The translations under genes were made by a program, and so were the position numbers. DNA of 64,000 nt, from the NCBI RefSeq assembly GCF_030272615.1, contig NC_081408.1, positions 63,112,614 through 63,176,613 of the forward strand, written 5' to 3'. Of the stretch, positions 35,467-48,033 are shown piece by piece (position 1 is the stretch's first letter; each line of letters starts with the position of its first letter). Source of the stretch: Cryptomeria japonica (Eukaryota; Streptophyta; Pinopsida; Cupressales; Cupressaceae). The notes below the pieces were generated by a model. The model ran no database searches and was not told where the DNA came from. It saw nothing but the letters and a program-made list of their open reading frames with translations.

Positions 35467-36761
35467 CTAAGTTTTTACAGGTGGGGGTATGACCCCAAGC
35501 TCATCTCTAAGATATTCAAAAGTCTCCTTAGGCAGAGGTTTAGTGAAGATATCTGCAATCTGCTCTTTAGTATTCACATAAATTAGTTTTATTTCCTTTG
35601 CTTCAACATTTTCCCTTAGAAAATTTAGTTTGATAGAAACATGTTTGGTTTTGCAATGTAGTACCGGATTCTTAGATATACCAATTGCTGCAATGTTGTC
35701 ACAATAGATAGTTATAGGTTCCTCGCATTTTACCTTTATGTCTTTCAACATTTTCTTAAGCCATAGTACCTGTGTATAGTTAGTTGTTGCTGTAACATAT
35801 TTTGATTCTGCTATTGATAAGGATGTACAACTTTGTTTCTTACTCAACCAAGAATATAGTCTGCTTCCAAGAAAAAATGCTCCGTTGGTGGTGTTTTTTC
35901 TATCATCCACATCTCCTACCCAATTTGCATCTATGTATGCACATAATTCAAATTTTTCATCTCTAGGATACCATAATCCAAGATTTGTAGTGCCTTGTAA
36001 GTACTAGAAAATCCTTTATGCTGATGATTCATGATTTTCTCTAGGATTACTCTGAAATATTGAAACAATACATACTACATTCATGATATCAGGTCTGGTT
36101 TGTGTCAAATACAGTAAGCCTCCTATCATAGATTTGTACCTAGTTGGATTAACAGGTGTAGATTCATCCCTGAGTGATAGTTTGTCACTTGTAGTCATAG
36201 GTGTGCCTCTCGGTTTAAAGTTTTCCATCCCAAATTTCTTTAGCAACTCCTTTAAGTACTTGAATTGACTCAAGAATATACCTTTGTCAGTTTGTGAAAT
36301 CTGCAATCCTAAAAAGAATTTTATTTCACCAATCATAGACATTTCAAATTCTTGCTGCATTTCAATAGAAAAGTCTTTACATAATTCATCTTCTCCTCCA
36401 AAGCTTATATCATCAACAAAAAATTCTATAACCAAGATGTCATCATTAGTCACTTTATAATATAAGTTGTTGTTAGCATTACCTTTAGAAAAACCAATCT
36501 TCAAACGATACTTATCCAATCTTGCATACCAAGCTCTTGGAGCTTCCTTCAATCCATACAAAGCTTTTCTTAACCTACAAACCATATCTTTGTTATCTGT
36601 CAAAGAAAATTGATCAGGTTGTTCAATGTAAACTTCTTCTTCAAGATCTCCATTTAGAAATGCACATTTAATATCCATTTGATATACTTTGTAGTTCTTA
36701 AGTGCTGCAAAAGCTAAAAATAATCTGACTGCCTCAATTCTGGCTATCGGAGCAAGGATCT
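35467..36761 (-). pseudogene. Element D pol, third part: RT palm to RNase H
   Basis: It resumes at [11 protein letters not shown] after the F insertion. It carries YQMDIKCAFLNG, ALYGLKEAPRAWY, FVDDISFGG (both Asp kept, Ile to Ser beside them), YLTQTRPDIM, then RNase H with SIAESKYV, IYCDN and a DIFTKPLPKETFEYLR end. A frameshift separates the RT and RNase H frames near 35950-36016. Confidence 0.88.
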
Positions 36762-37558
36762 TGTTGGGACTCATTAAATTTGAGTCAAGTTTAGAGGCCC
36801 AATTCAAATTTTTTCTCTGCATGTTAGAAAAGTACCTAAATGAGTCAATTTGAATGGCCTAGTTTGTGAGAGGTCAAAATGGAACTGGTTGATTTTCAGA
36901 GGGTAAGGCTCAGGATTCATGTCCTACACCTTTCATTTGGCCTCTTCAATGATGTGCAACTTTCATAATTAAGTTTAGATAAGTTTATGAGGTACCCATT
37001 TTGACGGGTGAGCTGAAAGTGTATTTTAGGCACAAATGCAGATTTTATTCAGTAGCCTACTTTGAGCGATAACATCTTTTGCCCTGTTGATTGTCATGGA
37101 GAATTTCAAAATGGATTCAATTCTATGCATAAATGTGAGTCAGCCTACAAAATTTCAAGTCCTAAAGAATCCATTTGCTTAGTTTTCAAAGCCAAATCCA
37201 TTTGCAGTTTGTGTGGTTTGACTAGTCCCTGCTTCGATAGCTAGTTGGAGCCCTATTTCGTACAAATGTAAAAGTTGCCTCAGTAAGTGTTATGACATAA
37301 TGTTTTCTCTGGGTTATTACTGGTATAAATGATGAGCTACGTTTCAAATTTTAAGCCTCTGTCAATCAGTTTGATTGGTTTTCAAAAGGGTTCATTTTGC
37401 CATCATTTCAGTTATCCGTACTTTCAGTGCTATATCAGTTAAATAGTTGTTTTCATGAGTGTGCCATTTGTATCCTGTCAGTCTTGTGATCGAACTGAGA
37501 TGTCCAAGTTTTATTATGTACTTAAAGGTACCCATGTTTCAAATTTGAGGGTCTACAG

Positions 37559-37815
37559 AGGTTGTTTGATATTTTTGAGAAAGGCATCATGTGTTGCCAG
37601 GACATTGACTTCATCAAGTCTACAATGTCGACAAAGCCAGTTTGCCATTTTCACCAATTAATATCTCTTTGCTCGGGACTTGTCTTGAAAAACCATTTGG
37701 TAGAGTTCATCCTTGTATATCAAAGTACACGCCTGTCAGATGGCGAGGTCCAGAAAGGTGTTTTGACCACTTTGAAAAATATGTCTTCGCAATTAAATGC
37801 AAAAATGTGGCGTAA
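37559..37815 (+). pseudogene. Unidentified coding-like remnant in left LTR of F
   Basis: Translation in the best frames gives a decayed version of the protein-like segment better kept in the right LTR (45618-45896), including PVRWRGPERCFDHFEKYVF. An 8-base difference and substitutions break it here. Family not recognised; possibly part of a captured gene. Confidence 0.4.
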
Positions 37816-38131
37816 TCCTTTGGAGGTTGCAAAATTCAGTTTGATGATCCGAAAACGGTGCCGATCATTTACAGAGGTGTGTTTGAGGTCTGTGAGTCAC
37901 TTTAGAGGTTAGTTGTATGAAAACGAATTTTTTTTTACTCGGACCCACTTTGGGGCCCGACTGGGCTCATGCTCATGAAATTATTTTAATGGTGAAGTGT
38001 TCTTATTTCATGGCGAGGTGTATCAATATTGGCTTAGTTGATATTTGCCAGTTGGACAGTGAGAAAGCAGAGAGACTCCAACACCAAATGTAAATTTGAA
38101 TATGGCAAATTAGAGGATTTTAACATCAAGG

Positions 38132-38522
38132 ATGTTACTGGAGGCCTTGGGTATAGCGAAGTACCTAAGTGGTTGTATGGCATCTCTTTCAGTAACGATT
38201 CAACTTGAATTGCCTCATGTTAATATTCTAGTGAAAATGGATCTTGTTGAGAACAAGAAAGAGATTGAAAAGTTTCTTGATCCAGATACAAGGTTGTTGT
38301 TGTTAGACCTCAATCAACACATGGCTCCACGCTTTGCAAAATTAAACAGGTCATTGGTAGAGCTGATTGATGACTATAGTATGGTGAACTTCTTATCTCT
38401 TGATACAACCAAAAGAGAACAATATACAATACATTTTGCCCCATATTGACAATGTCATTCTGTTTGGAGAAGACGCCAATGTTAAGGTTAGGGATTTTGA
38501 TCCTGATTTTAATACTGCATGA
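38132..38522 (+). pseudogene. Captured 3' fragment of a GPN-loop GTPase 3 gene (left LTR of F)
   Basis: Translation gives SGCMASLS, LELPHVNIL, KMDLVENKKEIE, DDYSMVNF and, after a one-base frameshift near 38422, DNVILFGEDANVKVRDFD and a stop at 38520. These are characteristic of the C-terminal third of GPN3, which with GPN1 helps assemble and import RNA polymerase II. The P-loop and GPN motif are absent, so it is only a fragment. The guanine-recognition (S/N)KMD motif reads VKMD. No intron is visible within the segment. It sits in the LTR without its own promoter. The same fragment with the same frameshift is in the right LTR. Confidence 0.85.
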
Positions 38523-41345
38523 AGATGCAAAGTTCATGCTGCAAACAAACTTCTTTCTCATGTGCCTCCCCATCTCCAAAGGTCATGTGGTGTGTCTGAT
38601 GGGATTGCCAAAGACCTCCCTGTTGGATGTGAAGATGAGAAAAGGGGCTATAGAGATAAATGAAGCCTAGCCAACACGCATCCCTTCCTCCACGTGATGG
38701 TTGAGGTTGTAGAGCATGCCCACGTAGCAATTGAAAGCAACAGAAACAAAACACATTCAAGCAAAGGCAATGTGCATGGTGAGGGGAGGCGTTGAAGAGG
38801 TTGTTTGTTGGGGGCTATGATGGAAGAAGCAAATAAAATAGTCAAGTATTTCCCTCCGTTGCTCTGGTGCGTGGCATAGGGAAAAGCAACAGCAGCAAAC
38901 TTTTCAAATAAATTGCAATAGTGAAATCTTCCCCTTCCCATATGGTAATAGCCAGCACAGAAAGTAAAAATCCAAGGGAATGCAAATTAATTAGTTGTAG
39001 TATTCCCTTCTCACGTGGCATATGAAAAACTCCAAACTTTAGTGAATGCAACCAAGAGCTCTCAAGCAAGTTTGATTGGCCTTCTCCCTTGCCAGACATC
39101 CCCTCCCAATGTGGAAGCCAGTTCGACCCCTTTGCATGGATGGTGGAGGAGAGGAAAGTTTAAACTTTTAATAAAACCATCAAGCAAATGCTATTGGCAG
39201 GCAGCATCTTCCCACGTCTAAGATGGAGTGCAGGTTGAAAAGACATTAGAAATTACAAGTGTTTATCTGTAGATGTGTAACCAAACTTCACAACCTATGC
39301 CAATTCCTTGCTGCTAGAGAGAGCGTTCAAAACTGCAGAAACCTTCAGGCAGCTACAAGGGGTTGCATGGAGGGCAATCTTCTGAAAAGGATTTAGCATT
39401 TTTGCAAGTGTTCTCCTATGCAACACATGAAGTGTAAACTAATTAATCTCCCCTTTCGCAGATTTATGGGTAGAGGAAGGCATTTAAAATCCATGGCAGA
39501 TGCAATGATAAAGGCAATTTGACTCAGGTAAAATGTAAAGATTAGCAAATGAATGCCAGTCAATCCCTTCCACCATGTGACTTTTCCAGTAAACTCTCTG
39601 CTTTGAATGAGGGCGTTGAAGACTTTTAGCAAGTTCTTTCAGCAAATGCAGCATGATGCAAAGCAATATGCCTTTGCATGAAGAGTATGGAGAGTTAAAG
39701 TAAAATGTAATGGCAACCTCCTCCCTGCGTGGTGTCTAGAGTGTCATGTGAGTTGAAAGGGGGCTGAGGAATGTCTCAAACAAGTGCAGTTCATAGTAGG
39801 TAAAAATCACCATTAACACTCTCAGGAAACCTTCAAAATGCATTTCTAGGCAAAATTGTATTATCCCACATTGGCTGGGAAGTGTTCCTTATGTATGTTT
39901 ATAAGTAAATCTCCACCCATCTAATATGTCAAAGCCTCTAGGCTTTTGCGAAATGGTGAAAGCCAGGTGGTGGGTCCAGGTGGAATGACAACTCATGGGT
40001 CCTTTCCAGTGGCGATGACATGGCACACAGGTGGTGCTGAGGTGGCCAACAAGCAAGCGGACATGTGGCAAAGTGACGAGGTGTCATCCTAGATGGTGCC
40101 CAGTGGACCCCATCAACCAATCAGGTCCCACCATGTGGCAACGTGTCAGACCACAATCAGAGAAAAAATTAAAATTAAAATCAGTTTATCATATAGTGTA
40201 GACTATATCAAAAATTCAAAAATTTAAATGATGTGCACACATAAAGGATTAATTTGCTCAGGGTCTCATTTTTGCCCAAAATATGAAGTGTTATATATTG
40301 CCGGAAAGCTCTCGGAATGAGGAATATAGTTAGGTAGTTAATTTTGACAAATGTGGGATATTTTGAGAGCAGCTTCCACGGGAGTGAAATTCGGTTAGAG
40401 AGGAGATACTTGGCAATTTCAGTTGCAGATTTGATTTTCTTCCCTCCTTCTTATTCCCAATTCTTCTCATTTTGTAAGGGTTCAAGAAATTTGGAGAAGG
40501 GCTCCATATTTTCATGGCTTCCAATTCTAAGTATTCTTCAAGATTGTACAGGGCAGGGCTTTTCTTTCTAGAGAATAGAGTTTGATTCTTGTTGTAGATG
40601 TTTTGTTGTAGGTTCTTGTGTATGTAAGGCATGCACAAATTCACACAGAATTCATCTCTGGATGTATTTCTTGTTGTCACAAATTGAAGGCCTTGAGGAG
40701 GTTTGAAGTTTGTCAATTTCAAGGAGGTTGTAGTGATTGTTTGTAAGCATTCTTCGAGGAATTTAAATTCTGTAATACATCATAGATAATGAGATATACA
40801 TCTTTGCAGATTTGATGGTTTTGTGAATGAGCTAAGTAAAGTATTTTGTAAGGCATTAATGTAGGGATATTAATAATGAGGATGGATTTGTAGTATATGA
40901 TATCATTTACAGTTTGATATATGACTCTGTTGGCCTTAGATAAGGCACTGGTCTCACAAGTTTTGGGGATGTTCTTAGAGCTATATACTTTAAAAGATAA
41001 ATCTATTTCCCTTTATGTTTTAGGGGTGTGTTCTTCTCATTCCAATCTCTGTTTTCATTTATGATTTATATAGATCTAGCCAATCTGTAGTGTGTTTCTA
41101 AATTGTGTAAGCTTGTGGAATGGTTTATCTACTTCATTGATGTTGTCATGATGAATAAATGAGTTAATTTCATTCATCAAAAGGGTTTCCCCTCCTAGGT
41201 CTAGTAGAACCTGAAGTGTAGGAGGATCATTAGGATCCTATGTTATGTTGTCCAAGCCCTTAAGTGTTTCATTGATTGAGATCGGCTATCTCATAGATAG
41301 ACTTGCAGGTGTTCTTGGGTTATCACTTTTGGTGAACAACAAAAA

Positions 41346-41363
41346 TGTTGACTCTGTTAGGGA
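41346..41363 (+). other. Probable primer binding site of element F, Arg-tRNA type
   Basis: TGTTGACTCTGTTAGGGA lies four bases after the LTR. It resembles the TGGCGACTCTG...GGGGA site used by Tat/Ogre-type Gypsy elements, with about three changes. Similar words (TGGCAACTCTG) recur near 41450 and 41826. Confidence 0.55.
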
Positions 41364-42186
41364 ACAAATGAACTATGAAGAGCCTCTGGTTAAGAAAGAT
41401 TTAATTCATATAAGGTTGAGATTATCCCATCCGAGTCACCACAACAAAAGTGGCAACTCTGCTAGCAAAATGAGAATGGAAATTGCTTAAATTCATCTAG
41501 TTGGTCTGTCCATTGTGTATGCATAGAGTGTGAAAGTGAATTTATGAGTTAGAAAATGCTCCTTGTTCTTGATCTGCAGAATGATGTGTTTCATATCATA
41601 TTTCATGAAGGAGTAACAGTGAATTTATATTGTTGAGAGTTGTAAGAAGTTCTTGCAGCTGTGTGTGATTTTTTCCCCAATTCCTTATTGGGTGGTGACT
41701 TTGTGGTTCATACCATTGTTAAATAGCCTGGAAGAGTGTTGATTGCAGCGAGATCGAAGGAGTAAAGAGAATTAAATTTGTGATTGGATGGTTCTACTGT
41801 TCAAAATATCCTGTGTGCAAGAGGTGGCAACTCTGTGATAAAAGATTATGCTAAAAGTAAAGTAAATCTCCAGATCTACAAGTCTTACAGCTGCAAAACT
41901 CCAAGTAAATTCAGAGGTTTTAAACGCAAGACATCTCTTCTGAAATTTTGAAAGTATAATATAGTTTTCCTATTTAGTGAACAACACTAGTAAAGAGGGA
42001 AAGAGAGGAATCACAAAATTAATTTGCATATCTATGATGCTAAAGTATCCAGTGTATACGATCTTCCGTAGTATGCAAATTTGGAAAACCTTTTGTCAAG
42101 CAATGTTAATGAATAGTTTTAGAATAAGGATACTTGCTTGAAGTTTTTATCCAAAGTTATATAATCATTTGTGAGAGTAGGAAAAA

Positions 42187-43311
42187 ATGAGCAATGAATT
42201 TTTTCAACCTTGTGTATTTCCACATAGAGCCATGCCTGGTGAAGTGTCACAACCGTATAATAGGAGAAGTTTCATTATGAAGTATTATGCTGCTCTAAAC
42301 TTTTAAGGTATTCCGAGTTACCCAAATCCCATACCCACAGAAATTAGAAAGTATTTGCCAGTTTTCAATGGGAAGAAATCAGAATCAGCATGTTAGCATG
42401 TGAAAAGAGTTTCAGATTTGACAGGAGAATTTGAAATTTGTCAGGAAGATATATGCATGAAATTGTTTGTTCAGTCATTGAAAGAAGATGCAAGAGATTG
42501 GTTTTCTTATTTGCCAGTGAATTTTATTACCTCATGGGAAGAATTGATTTCAGATTTCATGGATCAATTCGATGAGAAGGTGAGTGATTATGACTTGTTG
42601 AAAGAATTCACTTATATACAAATCAGAGAAGATGAATTGGTACCAACATTTAAAATCAGATTTTCACAAGCATTGACTAAAATTTCCAGAAAGTATAGGT
42701 TTGATGATAGGGTATGTCTGGATATTTATATGAGTGCTTTTGGTAAGAAGATGGGTTTCCTATTGAGAAACAAAGAACCTAAGACTTTGTATGAAACTTT
42801 TAACACAGCTAGAGACCTTGAAAATAATTTAAAATTTGGGATAGCCAAAAAATTTGTGTCTACCGTAGTTTCTTATCAAAATGCCTTCAATGGTGAAATA
42901 CCATGTGAAGCTCAACCAATCATTCCTTGTCTAGGTGCATCAAGCTTTGCATTTCCAAATGGTTTCATTGATGCATATGTTTCAGATTTGAATGAGAGTC
43001 AAGATCCTTTGTTGTTAATGTCGGTTGCCTCTCACAGTAATGATGGAATGATTAGTGTGCAATGTTGTGATAATGCTGATACGGAGATTGATATATACAA
43101 GGGATATGTACCATTTGATTTGTATGTCGGTTATGCTGACTATGTGACTGCAAATTACCAAGCTAATCATGCATCTCCTAATGTTAACAATAATGAAAAT
43201 TATGGTAATGATGACCATCGATCTTTAAATGTTGCTGATGTATTTGATGTTCAAATACCAAATACTAAAGGATCACCAAATGTTGTTGATTATGTAAGTG
43301 AAGTTGTGTAA
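42187..43311 (+). pseudogene. Element F Gypsy-type gag
   Basis: ATG at 42187, stops at 42304 and 42394, then open to 43311. PIPTEIRKYLPVFNG and LFVQSLKEDARDWFSYLP, then SWEELISDFMDQF, are the classic retrotransposon Gag capsid signature, followed by LKEFTYIQIREDE. No zinc knuckle is visible. The tail is rich in Asn and Asp. Gag would form particles; with no pol in the element, processing and reverse transcription must be supplied in trans. Confidence 0.85.
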
Positions 43312-44599
43312 TATGATGAAAATCAGATTTTGGTTTAAGTCTGATAAATCTGAAAATGAAATTGTGAATGATGTTGATAATGTGTCCAGTGCAAGTATAC
43401 CCAGTGATGAATGTGTTTCAGAATGGAGTGGTGTTGTTGATTATGAGGATAATGAGTTCTATTCCCAGTACCTTGAAGGTATGCAAATGAACAATGAAGA
43501 TCAATTTCAGAATGAGAATGATCTTGGCACAAGTGTTTCACTTCCTTTTGATCAGCGAATGAATGCCAGTTATGCAGCTGATAATGGTTATGAAAATTCT
43601 TATTATTCATCTTGTGAAGATGATATAATAGAAGACCAAGTTATGTACCTTAGTTATGAATCTGAAAACGAAAGTATTTTTAAAGATAAGAATGTATGTG
43701 ACAGAGCTGATAATGTTCTATTTTTAGATTTAAGTAAACCTATATTTGAATGCTTTCAGAATTTCAAGTACCATGAAGAGAATGAAAATGATGATAGTGT
43801 GCTTGAACTGGATTTGGAGTTCTTTTCTTTTGATACAAGTATCCATGGTGTTGATTTCATTGATGAAAATGTTGAAGTTTCCCCTTGTGTTGAACAAGTT
43901 TGTAATGCTGATGTAGTTCCAAACAGTAGTAGCATGGGTTGTAAAAAATTACTTCATAATGAAGACAAGAGGCATGGGTTATGTGATGACTTTTTCAGAC
44001 CACAAATGGAAGTGTTTCAGGTAGATGTAAGCCTGAAAGAGAAAGAGTTAGCTGAGGATTTGCTTCAGCCAGAGGTATGCATTCTTTTCCATGAATGGGA
44101 TGTTGAGAATGCAGAGGTTTTCAGTTTGATAAGAAAGGATAGTATGGACTATGATTAGCATAGTGAAGTATCACATCCGAGTTGTAACATTTATGTTCCT
44201 TGTTTGCATCAGTTGGTTAGTAGTGTCCCTCATTCTATTGATTTAAATGATAATAAGATATGTGCTGATAGGAATTGCAATGTTGAAAATGAATGTTTTA
44301 CTTTTGAAGTTCAGCATGATGATGTCCTTGCAAATGGTAGAATTGATTGGGATAGTGAAGTGTATTGCAGCTTGTGGGAAGGCCTCTATTGTGATTTGTC
44401 TCATGATTTTACTTGTGTTGAAATAGCGTGTGATTACAAAGTTCAGAATTAGACCAAAAGTAAGCACACCGATTGTTACAGTGATGAGACAAAAGAGGTG
44501 GATTATAAAAGTTATGCTCAGTTTTTATTGAAAGGTGCCTTTGTTTGGATCATAACATCAGGTGATGAGAATCAGATTTTTGACAGAGGTAAATGCTAA
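43298..44599 (+). pseudogene. Element F acidic ORF downstream of gag
   Basis: A frame overlapping the gag end by 14 bases runs to 44599, with stops at 44156 and 44450. It is very rich in Asp, Glu, Asn and Ser (for example YESENESIF, YHEENENDDS) with scattered Cys. No protease, RT, integrase or RNase H motif is present. It may be a gag extension after a frameshift, or a separate protein. I do not recognise the family. Confidence 0.6.
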
Positions 44600-44834
44600 G
44601 ATTGATTGAGCAGTTTGTAATTAGTTGTCAATTTTTTTTGTATATATTGTGTAGTTGCTTTGCTTCGGTTGTGTGGTTTTCAATAAAGTGCCCTGCTGCT
44701 TGGTTAGAATAAAGAAGCCCTATTTTTGAAATGAGATGAGAAGAGAAAGTGATCCATTTTTGGGTGGTCTGCTTAACCATTGATTCTATGTTCTTGTGTT
44801 GATCTTGCAATCAACCATCCCCAGTTAGAGCCAC
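44600..44834 (+). other. 3' untranslated region of element F, no clear PPT
   Basis: The best purine run (GAGATGAGAAGAGAAAG, about 44733-44749) lies about 85 bases before the LTR. The bases next to the LTR, CCCCAGTTAGAGCCAC, are not purine-rich. The true plus-strand primer is unclear. Confidence 0.4.
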
Positions 44835-45617
44835 TATTGGGACTCATTAAATTTGAGTCAAGTTTAGAGGACCAATTCAAATTTTGCTCTGCATGTCAGA
44901 AAAGTACCTAAATGAGTTAGTTTGAATGGCCTAGTTTGTGAGAGGTCAAAATGGAACTGGTTGATTTTCAGAGGGTAAGGCTCAGGATTCATGTCCTACA
45001 CCTTTCATTTAGCCTATTCAGTGATGTGCAACTTTCATAATTAAGTTTAGATAAGTTTATGAGGTACCCATTTTGAGGGGTGAGCTGAAAGTGCATTTTA
45101 GGCACAAATGCAGATTTTATTGAGTAGCCTACTTTGAGCAATTACATCTTTTTCCCTGTTGATCATCATGGAGAATTTAAAAATGGATTCAATTCTATGC
45201 ATAAATGTGAGTCAACTTGCAAAATTTCAAGTCCTAACAAATCTATTTGCTCATTTTTCAAAGCCAAATCCATTTGTAGTTTGTGTGGTTTGACTAGTCC
45301 CTGTTTCGATAGCTAGTCGGAGCCCTATTTCGCACAAATGTAAAAGTTGCCTCAATAAGTGTTATGACATAATGTTTTATCCAAGTTATTACTGGTATAA
45401 ATTATGAGCTACATTTCAAATTTTAAGCCTCTGTCAATCCGTTTGATTGGTTTTCACAACAGTTCATTTAGCCATCGTTTCAGTTATCTGTACTTTCAGT
45501 GCTATATCAGTTAAAGTAGTTGTTTTCATGAGTGCGCCATTTGCATCCTGTCAATCTTGTGATCGAACTGAGATGTCCAATTTTTAGTATGTAATTAAAG
45601 GTACCTATGTTTCAAAT

Positions 45618-45896
45618 TTGAGGGTCTATGGAGGTTGTTCGATATTTTTGAGAAAGGCATCATGTGTTGCCAGGACATTGACTTCATCAGGTTCGCAGTG
45701 TCGACAAAGCCAGTTTGCCAGTTTGCCATTTTCACCAAGTAATATCTCTTTGCTCAGGAATCGTCTTGAAAAACCATTTGTTAGAGTTCATCCTTGTATA
45801 TCAGAGTACATGCCTGTCAGATGGCGAGATCCACAAAGGTATTTTGACCACTTTGAAAAATACGTCTTCGCAATTAAATGCGAAAATGTGGCGTAA
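45618..45896 (+). pseudogene. Unidentified coding-like remnant in right LTR of F
   Basis: About 90 codons stay open and look protein-like: LEKPFVRVHPCISEYM, PVRWRDPQRYFDHFEKYVF, AIKCENVA. The counterpart at 37559-37815 is more decayed. It lies about 300 bp upstream of the GPN3 fragment. I do not recognise the family; it could be part of a second captured gene. Confidence 0.4.
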
Positions 45897-46212
45897 TCGT
45901 CTGGAGGTTGCAAAATTTAGTTTGATGATCCTAAAATGATGCCGATCATTTCTAGAGGTGTGTTTGAGGTCCATCAGTCACTTTAGAGGTCAGTTGTATC
46001 AAAACAAAATTTTTTTTAGTCGGACCCACTTTGGGGCCCGACTTGGCTCATGCTCATGAAATTATTTTAATGGTGAAGCGTTCTTATTTCATGGTGAGGT
46101 GTATCAATAGTGGCTTAGTTACAATTTGCCAGTTGGACAGTGAGAAAGCAGTGAGACTCGAACACCAAATGTAAATTTGAATATGGCAAATTAGAGGATT
46201 TTAACATCAAGG

Positions 46213-46603
46213 ATGCTATTGGAGGCCTTGGGTATAGCGAAGTACCTAAGTGGTTGTATGGCATCTCTTTTAGCAACGATTCAACTTGAATTGCCTCATG
46301 TTAATATTCTGATGAAAATGGACCTTGTTGAGAATGAGAAAGAGATTGAAAATTTTCTTGATCCAGATACAAGGTTGTTGCTGTTAGACCTCAATCAACA
46401 CATGGCTCAAGGCTTTGCAAAATTAAACAGGTCATTGGCAGAGCTGATTGATGACTACAGTATGGTGAACTTCTTATCTCTTGATAGCACCAAAAGAGAA
46501 CAACATACAATACATTTTGTCCCATATTGACAATGTCATTCTGTTTGGAGAAGACGCCAATGTTAAGGTTAAGGATTTTGATCCTGATTTTAATACTGCA
46601 CGA
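46213..46603 (+). pseudogene. Captured 3' fragment of a GPN-loop GTPase 3 gene (right LTR of F)
   Basis: Second copy of the fragment at 38132. SGCMASL, LELPHVNIL and FGEDANVKVKDFD are present with the same frameshift, so capture came before the last transposition. The guanine-recognition motif reads MKMD, and the stop codon position holds CGA (46601-46603) instead of TGA. Confidence 0.85.
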
Positions 46604-48033
46604 AGATGCAAAGTTAATGCTGCAAACTAACTTCTTCCTCACATGCCTCCCTATCTCCAAAGGTCATGTGGTGTGTCTGATGGGATTGCCAAAGACCTCC
46701 CTGCTGGATGTGAAGATGAGAAAAGGGGCTACAGAGATAAATGAAGCCCAACCAACACTCTTCCCTTCCACCACATGATGGTTGAGGTTGCAGAGCATGC
46801 CCACGTAGCAATTGAAAGCAATAGAAACAAAACACATTCAAGCAAAGGCAATGTGCATGGTGAGGGGAAGCATTGAAGAAGTTGTTTGTTGGGGGTTGCG
46901 ATGGAAGAAGAAAATAAAACAATCAAGTATTCCCCTCCCTTGTTGTGGTGCGTGGCATAGTGAAAAGCAACAGCAGCAAACTTTTCAAACAAATTGCAAT
47001 AGTGAAATCTTCCCCTTCCCACATGGTAACAGCCAGCATAGAAAGTAAAAAGCCAAGGAAATGCAAATTAATTAGTTGCAGTATTCCCTTCCTCGCATGG
47101 CATATGAAAAACTCCAAACTTCAGCAATGCAACCAAGAGCTCTCAAGCAAGTTTGATTGGCCTCCTCCCTTGCTAGGCATCCTCTCCCAATGTGGTAGCT
47201 AATTCAACCCCTCTGCGTGGATGGTAGAGGAGAGGAAAGTTTAAACTTTTAATAAAACCATCAAGCAAATGCTATTGGCAGGTAGCATCTTCCCACATCT
47301 AAGATGGAGTGTAGGTTGAAAAGGCGTTAGAAATTACAAGTGTCTATTTGTAGATGTGTAACCAAACTTCACAACCTATGCCAATTCCTTATTGCTGGAG
47401 AGAGCGTTGAAAACTGCAGAAACATTCAAACAGCTATAAGGGGTTGCGTGGAGGGCAATGTTTTGAAAAGGATTCAGCATTTTTGCAAGTGTTCTCCTAT
47501 GCAAAACATGAAGTGTAAACTAATTAATCTCCCCTTGTGCAGATTTATGGGTAGAGGAAGGCATTTAAAATCCATTGCAGATGCAATGATAAATGCAATT
47601 TGACTCAGGTAAATTGTAAAGATTGGCAAATGAATGCCAGTCAATCCCTTCCTCCATGTGACTTTACCAATAAACTCTCTGCTTTGAATGAGGGCGTTGA
47701 AGACTTTTAGCACGTTCTTTCAGCAAATGCAGCATGAAGCAAAGCAATATGCCTCTGTGTGAAGAGTATGGAGAGTTAAAGTAAAATGTAAATGGCAGCC
47801 TCCTCCCTACGTGGTGTCTAGAGTGTCATGTGAGTTGAAAGGGGCCTGAGGAATGTCTTAAACAAGTGTAGTTCATAGTAGGTAAAAATCACCATTAACA
47901 CTCTCAGGAAACCTTCAAAATGCATTTCTAGGCAAAATTGTATTATCCCACATTGGTTGGGAAGTGTTCCTTTTTTATGTTTATAAGCAAATCTCCACCC
48001 ATCTAATATGTCAAAGCCTCTAGGCTTTTGACG

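Larger units (their letters stand above)
36762..41341 (+). repeat. Left (5') LTR of element F
   Basis: Starts TGTTGGGACTCATT and ends GAACAACA, a 5-base inverted TGTTG/CAACA tip. It carries a GPN3 gene fragment (38132-38522) and another coding-like remnant (about 37559-37815). It lacks the 440-bp block found in the right LTR at 48034-48475. Confidence 0.87.

Noticed and set aside
36762-36822. N-terminal extension of the RT frame of D into this stretch
   Set aside because: These bases belong to the start of the LTR of F; the native RT frame continues at 49851 instead.
38132-38522. A functional GPN3 gene
   Set aside because: Only the C-terminal part is present, P-loop and GPN motif are missing, it has a frameshift, and it lies inside an LTR present twice.
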